Below, piece after piece: positions 22,230 to 34,165 of a stretch of DNA of 64,000 nucleotides. A model generated the notes under the pieces. It did not search any database. It was not told the origin of the DNA and saw only the letters and a program-made list of their open reading frames with translations. Source of the stretch: Icerya purchasi (lineage: Eukaryota > Arthropoda > Insecta > Hemiptera > Monophlebidae); the NCBI GenBank assembly GCA_039619475.1, contig CM077116.1, positions 102,097,164-102,161,163 of the forward strand, written 5' to 3'. The translations under genes and the position numbers were made by a program. Numbering within the stretch: the first letter of the stretch is position 1; each line of letters opens with the position of its first letter.

Positions 22230-22808
22230 ATGAACGTTTTTGCGATTTCGATTGTGCTTCTATTTATAAAAAAAAGGATACATTCTAAATCCCTTACGAC
22301 GCAATGCACAGAAGGTTCCATTTTACATTTCTATCGTCGGATCTTGACGAGATTGTTATTCTCATTTGTCCGTCTAAATTTTCTTCTACCTGCTGGGGAA
22401 CTTCTTTTCGAGTTTCTTTCGTTTCTCCATTCTCTTTTATTATCTACCTGCGATAATTTAACCGTACACTATTTTTTTCCCTGGCTGTTCTTTCCGTACT
22501 GCGATGAAACTCGCTACGACGCTTTCTATCGGACGTTATTATCTGTATCCGTTAAAGCACTGATTTACTTCTCGTTATTGCGCCATTTGCATCTTGCCGT
22601 TTCCCTCTCTGCCTATCCTTCTTGCAATACCGGTTTCTTCACCGAATCAGAATTTATCATCCCTCTTTGTTCTGTTCCCTGGTGTGGGTCTCTAGTTGTC
22701 GTGCCCCTTCTCCCCCTCGAAAAGTATTCATCTTGCTATTACGGTTTTATGTTTTTCAGATCTACTTGTCTGATACTCGTAGTAAAAAACGCGTTGCACG
22801 ATAAATAA
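22230..22808 (+). other. Unassigned 192-codon ORF, pyrimidine-rich
   Basis: The longest open plus frame of the region encodes a Leu-, Phe- and Ser-rich protein with several hydrophobic stretches, followed by an A-rich run from 22805. The pyrimidine-rich coding strand plus A-rich end resembles family X copies elsewhere, but I could not align any motif. A chance ORF in C/T-rich transposon debris is the most likely explanation. I do not recognise a domain on either strand. Confidence 0.2.
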
Positions 22809-22829
22809 AAAAAAAGAAAAAAATAGTAG

Positions 22830-23785
22830 AAATATTCCGAGATGTATAAAACGGTATGAGAGAAGAATATATCAAAAAGATGATGCAGTTTTCCGCGCGA
22901 TATGGTCCTGTCATTATATCGGTTTGTTAAGTGATGAACTGTTAAAGCGTGCAATCAGTTGCAACTTTTGCTGGTCTTCAATACGCGCGTTCAAAGTGGC
23001 GAATGTTCTGATCATTTCTGAATTTACTCTCCTGCTGCCGCTGCTCTTCTGATGGTAGTTAATGTGCAGTAAACTGTTCTTTTATCACGTTGTTCTGCTA
23101 TTACTAAATCTCACAGCAGCTATATAATTATTTTCCGGCCTTCTTTGGTGAACCTGCGGGAAGTTTTATTACAACAGGCGGTACCTGGTCAAATCAGAGA
23201 GACCGCTGCTACACGGTTGTAATTTTCTGTTCGACGCTACGACGTTATTAATATACTTTGCATATGTAGTAGGTAATCCGTAAAAATATTTCCCTTTAAA
23301 GTCACTCTTTAAAATAATCACGTGTTTATTTGGAACAAGAACGTGACGTGAAAAATAATAACGGCTCGCCGAACAGACAGAAAAACCGAAACGGAATAAG
23401 TTCATTTTGCACTATTAATTCGATGGAATCAATACAACTTGCAGCTAGGCCAATGCGACTATTTCGCGCATTAAGTTAAACGATTTAAATAAAAAAGCTG
23501 TTAATAATTCGCACATAATACGTCGCTTAACATGCGCCTTAACTGCATAGCAGATTAACAGCGTAACGACAGTAACATCAGTAAAAGAGCAGAACTAAAA
23601 AAAAACAGAACAAAAAATTTGTCACCGATACGACATTAATAAATAGCCACTTTATCAACTATCAAAATGACAATAATTGCGAATACAGTAAAAACAACTT
23701 GAAATTCCTCGTAATAATATTATACTCGCATCATTTTTTCAAGTCTTAGGAATTCCTTACAGGTTATGAACATTGGAAATTTATC
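22830..23785. other. Unassigned DNA
   Basis: No gene or repeat is recognised. The 78-codon minus ORF at 23405-23169 has no domain. Confidence 0.35.
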
Positions 23786-23789
23786 TACA

Positions 23790-24075
23790 TTAACGTCATT
23801 ATGTATATTTCGTTCAATCCATGTTCATTGCTGGACCTAGACTTTTCCGAATTTCTTCCATTCGTTTTCCGACCTCGAGCTTTCTGTACCCAGTTCTTTC
23901 CTGCTACTCGAGCTATGCCGTCGTACCAACGGGTCAGCGGTCTACTAATTTTTCTTTTCCTATCAGTCGGCCACCATCCGTTTTGTCCATCAGTTGCCCT
24001 TACTTCGGGCTATGTGCCTGGCCCAGCTCCACATCAGTTTGGTAATTTGTTCTACCGCATCGCAGAGTCCGGCCT
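23790..24075 (-). mobile_element. LINE C-terminal fragment
   Basis: The minus strand encodes MWSWARHIARSKG near 24030-23993, matching 'lkWrWAGHiaR', and, after frame changes, RWYDGIARVAGKNWVQKARG near 23938-23880, matching 'RW-x-DDi-k-xAGk-nW-x-x-A-x-dR'. This is the terminal signature of insect LINEs with an AP endonuclease. The remainder ends near an ATG-rich stretch. A plus-strand 107-codon ORF over the same bases is a shadow. Confidence 0.75.
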
Positions 24076-24079
24076 TGGC

Positions 24080-26049
24080 TCTTATTCATGTATTTCGTTT
24101 CCTGTCAGACTGCTTTATATTTAATATCAATCTTTCTTGCACTGTTTATGTGCCTTTTTCACCTTTCTCATTTTTTTTTTCTTTATAAACACCCATGATT
24201 GTGAGCCGCATGTGAAATATATATGTATATATCACGACATATACTACGACATTTTTTCATTTTTTAATTTTCTTATAAGAATTTTATTATTTTAAAATGA
24301 AAAATTAAAATATTGACACTCGTAGGTATTATCGAGCAAATTACAGTGCACCGTCATTGGCACAACTACGAAAAACTGTCACGAATTTATTAAAAAATCA
24401 AAAATATTATTTATATGTTCTAGAAAATATACTCTAATCATCGAGAAAATTGAAATTTGAAACTTTATGATATATTTCTTGCGCCTTCTTTTGAATATGG
24501 AGCGTCTAAAAAACACCGTTTATATAACGTTCGTGGGTGCTTGTTTATGTGTGGGGGGGTGCGAGGTGGATACGTACCGACTGTAAACTGTAGACAGAAT
24601 TTTTTGACACGATCGTGCTTAAACAAGTGGTTCGATTCATGTCACTCCCGATAGGCATTGATATAAAATAGAGACATTTAGGAAGAAAACGTGAAAAAAT
24701 ATTTTAGTTATTTCGCGGAATACAAAAAATTAAATATGGTGTCAAATCAGCGCAGTGTTTACGTAGAGAATACGTGGTCTAGTTGTAAGAAAAAGAGAAA
24801 AGCGATATGAACAGTAAATTTTTTCGAAAAAAAAAAAAAAAAAATCGTTTGCAGGCGGTTTCGGTATGTGATTGATGTATTTTCAACGCCCACAGAATTT
24901 TTTGATAAACGCCAATGTAATCGGAAAATTATTGACGCGACCTTTATTAAGGCCACAATACGTTGCCAACTTGTTAACTTTTATAATCAGCCGGTAAAAG
25001 TCGCTGCTTTTTCTTTCGAAATTTCTCATTTACATATATTGTCAACTGTGAAGGGTCTTTTACAGCTTACGGTTAAATTTGATTACAATTCTTCTAGCCT
25101 ATACGAATGTACCAAATATAGGTCAGCTTTATCGGACAATAATGTTTTAGTGGGATGACTTTTGAGGTATGCGACGACTATTGGTTCGCAGTAAAGAGGA
25201 CTTGTAACTTAAGATTCACCAAACGCATAATTATGGAGAGATGGCTAGCACTTTTTGTCAATAAATTTTTCTGCCAGATCTATTGGGGGTCATCTTGGTC
25301 CGATAACTTCTAGTTGTTATTGCTGATCATCGGAACAACCGAAGTTGATCTTTTTCTCCGTAAAGTATGTTTGGAAAAAATTTGACGTATATTCGCAAGA
25401 ACGTCACTCCGGACTTGACCGTACGCTTGATTTTTGTTTTATTCTTTCGAGAAGAAGGGCACCTGGATTGATGGGCTGTGTCGTTGTGTAAGGAAAGCGT
25501 TTCGTAATGAATACGAAGAGTTGCGTATATTTTTCGTAATACCTGCCGATGTTATTTAATAATTTAATAATTTAATTTTCGAAATATGCGTATGCAGTGG
25601 AAACCGTCTTAATTCGATCTCGAATTTAATAAATATACTTGCCTATTCGAAACATGTCCAAATCACTGCAAAAATAAAGAAATATTTTATTCGCTTAATG
25701 CGAAAATTAAATGTTTCGCGAAACAAAAAAAGGTGTTTACACTTTTAAATCGGGCCCGGTCATTTTGGGTGATTATACAAAGAAAGATGAAAATAATTTC
25801 AACCGACGAGAAAAAAAATCGAGGACGAAGTGTGCAAGAAAACATTCAAATCGACAACAATGACAGAGACAAAACGAACGATTAGGAATTTGATAGTACC
25901 TATAACAAAGGTCCGTGGAAACTTTTTCAATGTTCATTTGTCGATCGCGAAATTTAAAAAAAGTAATTTTTAGATTAGTTTTAAATAATTTTAGTAAAAT
26001 TATTGATTAGAAATCGAACATTACACTCCGTAATTATGTAATTATGATG
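24080..26049. other. Unassigned DNA
   Basis: The stretch contains an A-run at 24828-24844 and AT-rich segments. The 96-codon ORF at 24868-25158 has no recognisable domain. No element ends are found. Confidence 0.35.
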
Positions 26050-26660
26050 CGCGTATCTCAATAATCAACATCCGGTAGCCAAAGAAATTCTCAAATTAGT
26101 ATCGTCGAGACTAGATCGGACAGTAACGTTCATGTGGATTCCTGCCCACGCTGGTATTCAAGGGAACGAATTGGCAGACAAGACTGCAAAGGAGGCTGCT
26201 GTGACTCTGCCGGTGCCAAGCATTCCTGTTCCAGCAACCGATCTTAAAATTCATATAAAACATAGCTTAAAAACAACCTTATGGCAGAAGAAATGGCAGC
26301 AAACATCACAAACGTAATCAAGCCGTCAATATCACCGTGGAACACATATCACTTAATCACCACCAGACTCCGATTGGGTCACACACGCCTCACCCACGAA
26401 TACTTACTAAATGGAACTGAGGCTCCTCAGTGTACCATGTGCAGTGTTTCCCTCACCATTCACTATATTCTCACCGAATGCCCTTCATATTCCTTTGAAA
26501 AGAAATTTTTCAACCTACCTTTTTCTCTTCCCCTCATCCTTAAAGACAACTCCTCTTCATTATCCAGTTTACTCCTTTTCCTTCATAAGTCCGGACTCTA
26601 CTCACTGATCTAATCTGCCTTCTCCTCCCGTGTCTCTAGCCATAGTTGCTGCACATGGCA
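26050..26660 (+). mobile_element. I-like LINE 3' part (RNase H end and C-terminal finger)
   Basis: The plus frame opens near 26054 and encodes MWIPAHAGIQGNELADKTAK at 26132-26191, the last RNase H motif with its conserved His and Asp. A frameshift near 26310 leads into the 110-codon frame at 26281-26613. That frame has RLRLGHTRLTHEYLLNG, then C-x2-C and H-x5-C in the TMCSVSLTIHYILTE region. It ends with LLLFLHKSGLYSLI. The domain order and blocks match the copies at 14069, 31920 and 59595. The rest of RNase H and all of RT are missing. The 3' UTR is followed by TAA-rich repeats, as expected of I-type LINE tails. Confidence 0.9.
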
Positions 26661-26661
26661 C

Positions 26662-26752
26662 ATAAAATTTAATTTAATAATAATTTAATTTAATAATAAT
26701 TTAATTTAATAATAATTAAATTTAATAATAATTTAATTTAATAATAATTTGT
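26662..26752 (+). repeat. ~17-bp TAA-rich tandem tail of the I-like LINE
   Basis: About five near-identical units of TTTAATTTAATAATAA type follow the LINE 3' UTR directly. Tails of TAA-type repeats are known for I-clade LINEs. Here the unit is longer and compound, which may reflect later expansion. Confidence 0.8.
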
Positions 26753-27354
26753 TCATCCGATGTATCGAAAAACTCCTCCTGCCTTATAAATCTAACATCA
26801 GTTCTAAGAAAACATCGTTTTTAACGTGAAATTACTTTTGATAGCAATTTTAGATAATACGAAAAATATATTTCGGTCGCTACAATCTAGAATGATTTCG
26901 ACTGCATAGAAATATATTCCTTCAATTATTGCATACACATTACACAAGTTGATTTTCTAATCATTAGCGCAATAAATTTTCGTAATATATCTATTTTATA
27001 AACTTTGCAGTCATTTAAAAATTTTTTCGCATCCTACTTGTATTAGTCCCATTGTAGTTATTCACTCTCCATCGCTGTCGTGTTTTTCACTATCAGAGTA
27101 AGTAAGAAAATAAATTTGGTTTTTTGGACCTTTGAATTACCATATCTGTATGGTAAAAAAAAAAAAATGGGAGCTGGTATTAAAAAAAATTTTCCCTTTT
27201 CTGGGTCACAAGGATAAAAATTCGTAAAAAACGGGACAGTGCAGGGTTCACTAGTTGCGCATTCTAACTGCATATATCGACGTTTTCTTTGCGAATTATA
27301 ATTAAAAAGGGAATAGATGTAATTTCAGAAAATGCGGTTACTAAAATTTAATCC
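26753..27354. other. Unassigned AT-rich DNA
   Basis: The stretch contains an A-run near 27156-27167. The 71-codon minus ORF at 27273-27058 has no domain. Confidence 0.35.
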
Positions 27355-27357
27355 AAA

Positions 27358-27597
27358 TGTCAGAGGTCACGGGTTCGAGACTTGTCTCGTCCCGGATCTA
27401 AGTCGCTTCCAAGCTTACCCAGCCTGAAATAATTGGGTACCAGAGAAATCTGGGAAAGTAATGGCAGTCGAGAGAAAAGAACTGACCCCAGTATTCTCAT
27501 TAGATCCATTAGGCTTAGTATATTGTGAACCTTAACTTCACAATCCCAACGCCCTGTCAAGGGTATGGAACTCACTTTACTTTACTTTTAGTGTAGC
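27358..27597 (+). mobile_element. Probable tRNA-derived SINE with truncated head
   Basis: The sequence begins with GGTCACGGGTTCGAGACTTG (27365-27384), a good B-box of a Pol III promoter, and continues for about 200 bp into a non-coding body. It ends with CTCACTTTACTTTACTTTTA, a short-repeat tail. No A-box is seen upstream, so the tRNA head is truncated. The family differs from the SINE at 42715 and 58450. Only one copy lies in the window, so the assignment rests on structure. Confidence 0.6.
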
Positions 27598-27719
27598 TGA
27601 TCATTAGCTCCGTAATGAAAAAATATAAACATAAGTAACGGTAAATATTACATAAAATATGCCCGAAATAATTCATAATCGAACGACCGACTTCATTCAT
27701 GATATTAAAGGAGCAACTC

Positions 27720-28660
27720 TAGCCTGAGACGTGAAATTAGACAAGTTATAAAAGAAGGGCACTCAAACGCAACAATGAAAGTAAAATTTAGAGGACAAGG
27801 TTTCTGTATGAAATTTGGACAGGAGTGAGACGATACTGTCGTTATTTCCATTATGCATTGTAAAACATTTTTCGAGAATGGCGAAAAATCAAGCGAGTGA
27901 AGTAGAAAATCTGGAGATGGATCATCTGGCTTTCACGGATCATGTAATACCGGTTTCGAACACAACAGCTGATGCTGAAAAGGAAATACAGAAAACTACT
28001 CACAGTAGTGGAAGGCAGAAAATCTCTTCTGATAGAATTAAATTGATAACTAATATTATATAAACGGCATATGATATGCCAATAGTAGGAGACTGTATTC
28101 AGAATAAATAAACTTGTATAATAGTTTAATGTTTAATATTGTCGTTACCGAACAGTTGTTTGAATATGCAGCGGAATGGTTTCTAATCAGTAGGAAACGT
28201 TTAATTAAGAAGGTATAAGTTGAGAAAAAAAAAATGTTAGGAAAAATTTTAGGTTAAATAAAAGAGGAAGATGAATACAGAAAAAAAAACAACACAGAGG
28301 TGTACGAAAGCACGAAGAATTATGTTTTACGGACATATCATGTGTTTAAATTCATCAAGGTTGTTCAACGGTGAATATTCGCTTCTTTGATGCGAAAAAA
28401 CGCCAGATGGGTTTACAGAACTTAAACAAGGTTGAGCTTAGACATTAAACTGCGTGTCTACTTAGAAGGAAAAATTTAATAAACATCGAGGTTTTCAAGA
28501 TAAACGAAAAATGGGCCGAGATAAGAAAAGTACAACATGGAAAGCGAATGGCAGGGTATTGGAAAAGAAGAGAATAGAGAAAAATCGGCAAAAACAGTTA
28601 AAATAATCGTGGCGCGAAGGCAGTTCGAAAGAAAAATAAAATTTGCTAGAAAAATTACAA
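27720..28660 (+). mobile_element. LINE reverse transcriptase and C-terminal remnant
   Basis: Across two plus frames the start reads GVRR then ETILSLFPLCIV, a decayed 'GVRQGD-x-LSp-x-LF' motif B, followed by LAFTDHVIPVSNTTADAEK near 27929-27985, a motif C in which FADD has become FTDH. Further down, RRIMFYGHIMCLNSSRLF near 28315-28370 matches the 'RRi-x-FyGHi-x-Rm...RLf' C-terminal block. The loss of a catalytic Asp and multiple stops mark a dead copy. I cannot assign the clade securely. The 82-codon ORF at 27815-28063 is part of it. Confidence 0.65.
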
Positions 28661-28664
28661 GATA

Positions 28665-29384
28665 TATTACGTTCATTATAATTTCTTTACATTCCTCTTT
28701 TAGCTGACAGTAGGTGATGATTCAGGTTACTTTCAAATTCGGACAATATTAATGACAACGTCGTTCTTATGCTGCGGGTGATACGAAAAAAGCCGTATGA
28801 AAATTTGTAACGTTTTTAGTAAAAATTTCTCCGTAAACCGTGAACTATTATTATTTCGTTTTTAAGAATGGGGTAGCAATTGAAATTTACTCTTCCATGA
28901 GTATTGTCGACGAACTATTATTTGGCAGTTCAGAGGGTGTCTTCGTAGTTCTGTCGAATCTAGTTTTATGTATATATATATATATAGTATATATTGTATT
29001 CGTCTTTTTACAAATACATTTTTCTTTAAGTAATAATAAACACACTGTTCTTAGGATATATATATATATATATATACATATATATAATTATAAATTTAAT
29101 TTAGAACATGTTTCGGCGTCATAGCACCATAATCATGAAATTATTATTTTTCCCTTTTTTGTTTTGTAATACTAACGGTGGGACATTTCCCCGAAAAGAC
29201 GTTTCTATTATACATTCAGTTTAAATAATGATTCTTAAGACGTTTGGAGTTATTAATGTTTATATTTTTTATTATTTTCATTAAAATTTTTTTTGAAGCT
29301 GCACTAACTGCTGTCCCGCGGTGTCGCAGAAACTCCAGATGCAGTGCGTGGCTTATTGTGAAAAGAGTTTTCTCTTTATATTTA
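28665..29384. other. Unassigned DNA with two TA microsatellites
   Basis: (TA)n runs lie at about 28971-28986 and 29056-29085. The ORFs at 28840-29124 and 29244-29492 are short. The second runs into the LINE remnant that follows. Confidence 0.5.
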
Positions 29385-30290
29385 CATCAATTACATAGTA
29401 GAAAAAATCAAAAAAGTTTACAGAAAAATATACAACAGTATCTTTGGCATCAAATCTACAAACAGAAAAATTATATACTCGGCGCTATTTAGGTCCACAA
29501 TAGAATATGGCAGCACAATTTACTACCCCAAAATGAAAAAGGAAGACAAAAAAAAGATTAGAAAAGAGGAACGGAAAATACTATTGGGAATTATATTTGC
29601 ATACAGAACGGTATCGTACACTGCAACCAATGTAATAGCGGGAATACTACCTATTGACGTTACAGATATAGAAAAGTAATGAAATTAAAGCAACAAAATC
29701 ATCAAGCATTACCGAAAAACAAAAAAAAAAGAAAATATAAAAGAAATAAAAATTAAATACAACAACCTCTGGTAAGAGGAATATAATGCTGAAAAAACAG
29801 GAAGAAGAACTTTTAAACTAATTCCAAACATAGAAGAAAGACTTTTAAAAATAGGACACTAAAACCTAATTTCTGCTTTACTCAATTTTTAACAGGATAT
29901 GGAAATTTTGAAGAATACCTCAAAAAATATAAGATAACAGAAAAAGACACACGCGTAAACTGTAAAAGTGACATAATACATACTCCGGATCATACACCTT
30001 CTTAAGCTGTCCAAACTTTAGTCAAATCAGGATAAAATATAAAATAGAAGAAATCAATCAGAAATGATTTACCAACCGGAAAAACACACAAATAACTATG
30101 GAATACGTAAATGAAATAATGAAAAACTGAGACAAGTACGTTTAAATAATTAGGTATTAACGTTAAGTCGCGTACTTAATATAATTGTGATGACCTGCGC
30201 AAACACGCGATTACAACAAAGGCCATAATACTACTATTGTAAAATTGTATTTTATAATAAATGAATTAAAAAAAAAAAAAAAAAAATAGC
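29385..30290 (+). mobile_element. R1-like LINE 3' part with poly(A)
   Basis: The plus strand encodes ALFRSTIEYGSTIYYPKM near 29480-29533, RKILLGIIFAYRTVSYTATN near 29572-29630 and VIAGILPIDVTDIEK near 29632-29676. These match the 'YGa-x-x-W', 'lllr-x-x-rAYRTtS-x-x-A' and 'vlaG-x-lPl-x-l-x-x-ER' blocks after the RT of R1-type LINEs. Further on, FLTGYGNFEEYLKKYKIT near 29886-29940 matches the 'fLTGHG-x-F-x-x-Yl' C-terminal block and is followed by HTPDHT. An A-run at 30268-30286 ends the element. Stops and frameshifts are frequent. RT and endonuclease are missing. Canonical R1 inserts into 28S rDNA, but no rDNA flanks are seen here. Confidence 0.8.
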
Positions 30291-31919
30291 TTTTAGTACC
30301 TTATACATACTGAAAAACAAATTAAAATACGCAAAAACTTGTCAAATTGCAGTTATTACACATACGTGCATATGTATTAATAAATGAAAATATTAAACAG
30401 CGATTGCAAGGGGCAAAAATTAATTTTAAACCACGCAATTTTCTAGCGAATTCACAGAAATGGAGCAATTGAAAGAGACGCATTCCCCACATTTCCCCCG
30501 CTCAAACAGTTATAATTTTAGTCTAGATCTATTGTAGGACACATTAAATCTAGGTTTCCAATTGCAGATAGCGTAGTGAAACACACACTATTTCCTAACG
30601 TGAAGAATTAGAAAAAATAAAAAGTCCCCAAGATGCAACATTGTCTGAATTTATGATTTTTGGTACACGAATATTTTTAAATCGGTGAAATAATAATAAT
30701 ACGTATACGAAGGTACCCATAAAACATTTCCAGCGGGTTTCATTTTAATCAATTCGTCGTAGGACGAATGCGGAACTAAACTGAAGAAAGAACCCTCGTC
30801 ATAATGTACGATTCGGATAAATATAAATGAATAACATCGAAACGTTTATGGGGGAACATTTTTCAGTATTGCTGTAAATTTTCGACATTTTAAGCGTTCC
30901 GTCTCGATAAATACGATTTATTCCCTATCAAAGAGGAGAAAAATTTTCGGACCACTTGTGAACGGTTCGCACTTAGCACATTGCATTCGATATCCCGATA
31001 CAAGGGTAGGAATTAATTAACTACCACGTGTCGGAGAGTCGTGCTATACTCACACACTTTTATCCGCGCTGACTTTTAATCTGTAAGTGTGAAAAAAGAA
31101 AATAACTAGTATGGCGCGAGCATTATAGTTTTCTACCGAAGACGAGGAGGTGGAGAAAGAAAGAAGGCATAAAGTATCTCAGCTAGAAAGTGTAATTGAT
31201 ATAAATTTATGTTTTTCTAACGATCGCTTGCAGGCGTATTTGCGGTAATAATTAAACGGAGATAAATTTATGTGTGTCGGCGAATATTAATTTTAGTATA
31301 TAGCGTTAAACATTTAACTATAGCGTATGCACGGTGCGGCAGGTGTATGTCAGTGTGTGTGTGTGTGTAAGTTTACAGCGATCGACTCTGAACAGCCTGA
31401 ATGTGGGTACTGGCAGCTATAAATAAATAATTGGCGTTAGGTGTAATTTATGAAAGAATGATAGTTAGACCGTCGCAGTTATTATTTATGACCGTTCGCA
31501 ACTATCTAATTGAATGCTGTGAAGCATCTGCGCCGCGTAAACTATTTTTACATTGCAACAAATTCTTCTCTCGCTTTTACCTTCAATTTCATCCATTTCA
31601 TTTATTTTTACAAAGCAACACTTGTTTATTTTAACATTTTTAATCGCCACACCTCCATTTAAAAACACGCACCTGGGAAGAAACTGGAAGCTGCAGAAAC
31701 GCTTATGGTTGCGCGTCGTCAAATGTTAAGAGATATAAAAATTCATTTCTGAACAGCACGCTTTGCCCCCCTCCTCCCATCTTTTTTAATGCCGGATATC
31801 AAAAAGTTTCAAAACAAACGGGAAAAACAATAGAACCATTTTTATCCGTTCTTTTTCACCGTTTCGGTCGTTACATTGTCTTTTTAAGAAAGTAATTCTA
31901 ATGATAAAAATATCAGAAA
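30291..31919. other. Unique DNA, no gene recognised
   Basis: The part at 30900-31560 is non-repetitive and relatively GC-rich, with a short GT run near 31350-31367. The ORFs at 31431-31634 and 31722-31486 have no domain. Confidence 0.35.
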
Positions 31920-34165
31920 TTTACATGCCTTCTTCTCTGATTTGTGACCGTGCCGCGTATCCTGCTATTTGGGACAGAGGCACGGAAGAAAACGTATTAT
32001 AATAAATTAAAGGTAGGATATTTGTATTATTGAGAAAGAGGACTTTAGCTTCGCTGGAGGAGGTGCGTTGCAGTATGTTCGGAAGATTATGGGAAGTTGA
32101 GTAGGAAGTCTGAATGTGGGCGATGATAAGGGGTATGTGACATGCAGGTCGGCCGTTCTTCTTTTGCAAACAACAGAAACTGATGCGTAAGACATATATG
32201 TCCGAATGCGGCAGAAGACTACATCATTCCACCTGGATGTCGACATTACCGGGTTTGCGACGTTGGATTCGTAATAAGGAAGAATAGCGAATCGTTCCAT
32301 TGCTTTCGTCTTTACCTTACTCCGAATATGGGTCAGGATATATATCTTTACTCGGCGTTGGTATGAACCGAATCGGTGTTATACTACATGATTCTGCTGC
32401 TGCTATGCCAGCTTTGTTATTTGCTGCAATATTGCTACGTCCAGGTATCCACGCAAGAACAATTTGGCCCGAATAAGTAAACGTTATTTTTCCGATATAT
32501 AGTTTTCGCGAATGGATGTTGATGTTCGTGTCTGTTTTGTATACATCCGATGGAACTAAGGGAATCGGTGCAAATTAGTATATCATGCTTTAACTCCGAT
32601 TCTGCAGTATCATTTTTGCAAAATATTGCATATAGCTCTGCCGACAGCACGGAGAACGTTGATAGAAATCGACATCGAATCGTCCCATGTTTATAAACGA
32701 AGGCGCAACCGTTGGAATTTCCTTCTTTTTTTTTTTTTTTGCTCCATCCGTGTACAGTATTTCATGACCATTATACACGTTCAGAAAATTCTGGAACGAG
32801 TCCTGAATAGTGGATTGTGGCGACGAGCGAAGGTCTAGGGGGGATGTGCTAGATATTATGGGAGGCAGGTTAATGTCAAGATTATGAAAGATGTTTGTAA
32901 TTTTGTTGTGAAAGAATAAATTTGAATAAGGAATAGATATGTGGTGAAACGTTGCAGAATCAGGCCGGTCAGAAGTTGTGAGTGGGTGAATGCGGAATTT
33001 AAGGAGGATGTAAGAATAATGAAGATCAGCGGAAAGCTCTCCATTATCGTAAAGCAGATGGTTTATTGGCATTGATCTCAATGCATCAAGTGCAAGGCGT
33101 AAGGCTGCGTGGCAAAGTGAGGTTAACGGTTTCAAGGCTGTTAGCGTAGTAGTAGGAAGGAAAACCGTAGTCACATTTCGATTTTTTCACGGCTCTGTAT
33201 ATATTATGAGGAGAGAAATTTTGTTCGCACCATAAGCAGTATGTGACAACTTTTTCATCAGATTTAACCTGAGGTCAATTTATATGACCCATCCATGTCA
33301 GCCTTCTGTCGAAAATGAAGCCAAGATATATGTAATCCGAGGAACAGTTTTTATGACCTCTGATCACAAAGTAATAGCCACCTGCTGCTGACAATGATGA
33401 ATTCTACCGAAGTGCACCGCTTTAGTTTTTGCAGATGAGAAGAAAAGACCACCGTTTGTGAACCATTCGGTTAGTTTCTGTGTAGCTTTCTGAATTATGG
33501 TCTCGCCAAATTTATGGTCGCGACAACGGACAAAAATCACCAGATAATTTGCGAATGGTACACTTCGGATCATTGGATTTATTTCCGCCATTATCGACTT
33601 AATAGCAGTGATGACGAGTGTCGGACTTAAGACTGAACCTTGCGGTACACCATTTTTTAATTCAAGCGGCTTTGAGCTAACATCGCCAAGAGTCACGTGG
33701 AACCGACGTCGATTCAAGAATCCCCTAACGAATGCTAATAATCGGCCGTCGATATTCTATTGGAGCAGCTGTTCGAGGATCCTGTGGTGTAAAACCGTGT
33801 CAAAAGTCTTGGCGAAGTCAAAAAAGATGCCAAGCAGGTGTTGGTGCTCGGAGAAGGATTCCAAAATGTTCCTCTATAGGTAATAAAGAAGATCACAAAA
33901 ACCACAACATTTGTTTGATCGTAGCTTTCTGCTATTCAATATCAATTGGAGACGAGGGTTGACTATTTTCTCCATGACCTTTCCGAGCACAGATGTAAGG
34001 GCAATGGATCTATAACTGTCCAGTCCATTGGGTTCTTGTTCTCTATTTAAGATCGGTATTTTGCTTGTTTTAGTATAAATCTGGCTTTGGCATAAAGCTT
34101 ACGGTATGTAATATGGTTTTCCTGAGTGGGTTGTGCTTTTAGTTTCTTAAGGGCCTCTCGTCTAT
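31920..34165 (-). mobile_element. I-like LINE, reverse transcriptase plus RNase H, 5'-truncated
   Basis: Minus-strand motifs in order: SYRSIALTSVLGKVMEKIV near 34020-33960; FAKTFDTVLHHRILEQLL near 33825-33770 (motif A with Asp kept); NGVPQGSVLSPTLV near 33657-33615 (motif B); VPFANYLVIF near 33565-33535, where the catalytic FADD is FANY; and YIYLGFIFDRRLTWMGHI near 33335-33280. RNase H follows, with EILYTDGAK near 32765-32740, SAELYAI near 32645, ICTDSLSSI near 32575-32550 and AWIPGRSNIAANNKAGIA near 32455-32400. The C-terminal region ends near 31925. Open segments at 33717-33364, 33174-32590, 32650-32435 and 32300-31921 are separated by shifts. Endonuclease and ORF1 are missing. Loss of both Asp residues of motif C means no RT activity. 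Confidence 0.92.

Noticed and set aside
23801..24124. 107-codon plus-strand ORF with a possible RNase H-LINE C-terminus
   Set aside because: The minus strand of the same bases encodes WSWARHIARSKG and RWYDGIARVAGKNW, a much better LINE match; the plus frame is a shadow.
29385..30290. Site-specific R1 insertion marking rDNA
   Set aside because: The protein blocks are R1-like, but neither flank resembles 28S rRNA sequence, so this is a dispersed relative or a stray copy.
32726..32741. T-runs such as this, and A-runs at 24828, 27156 and 54379, as terminators or regulatory sites
   Set aside because: Simple homopolymer runs are common in this AT-rich DNA and have no associated structure or gene.
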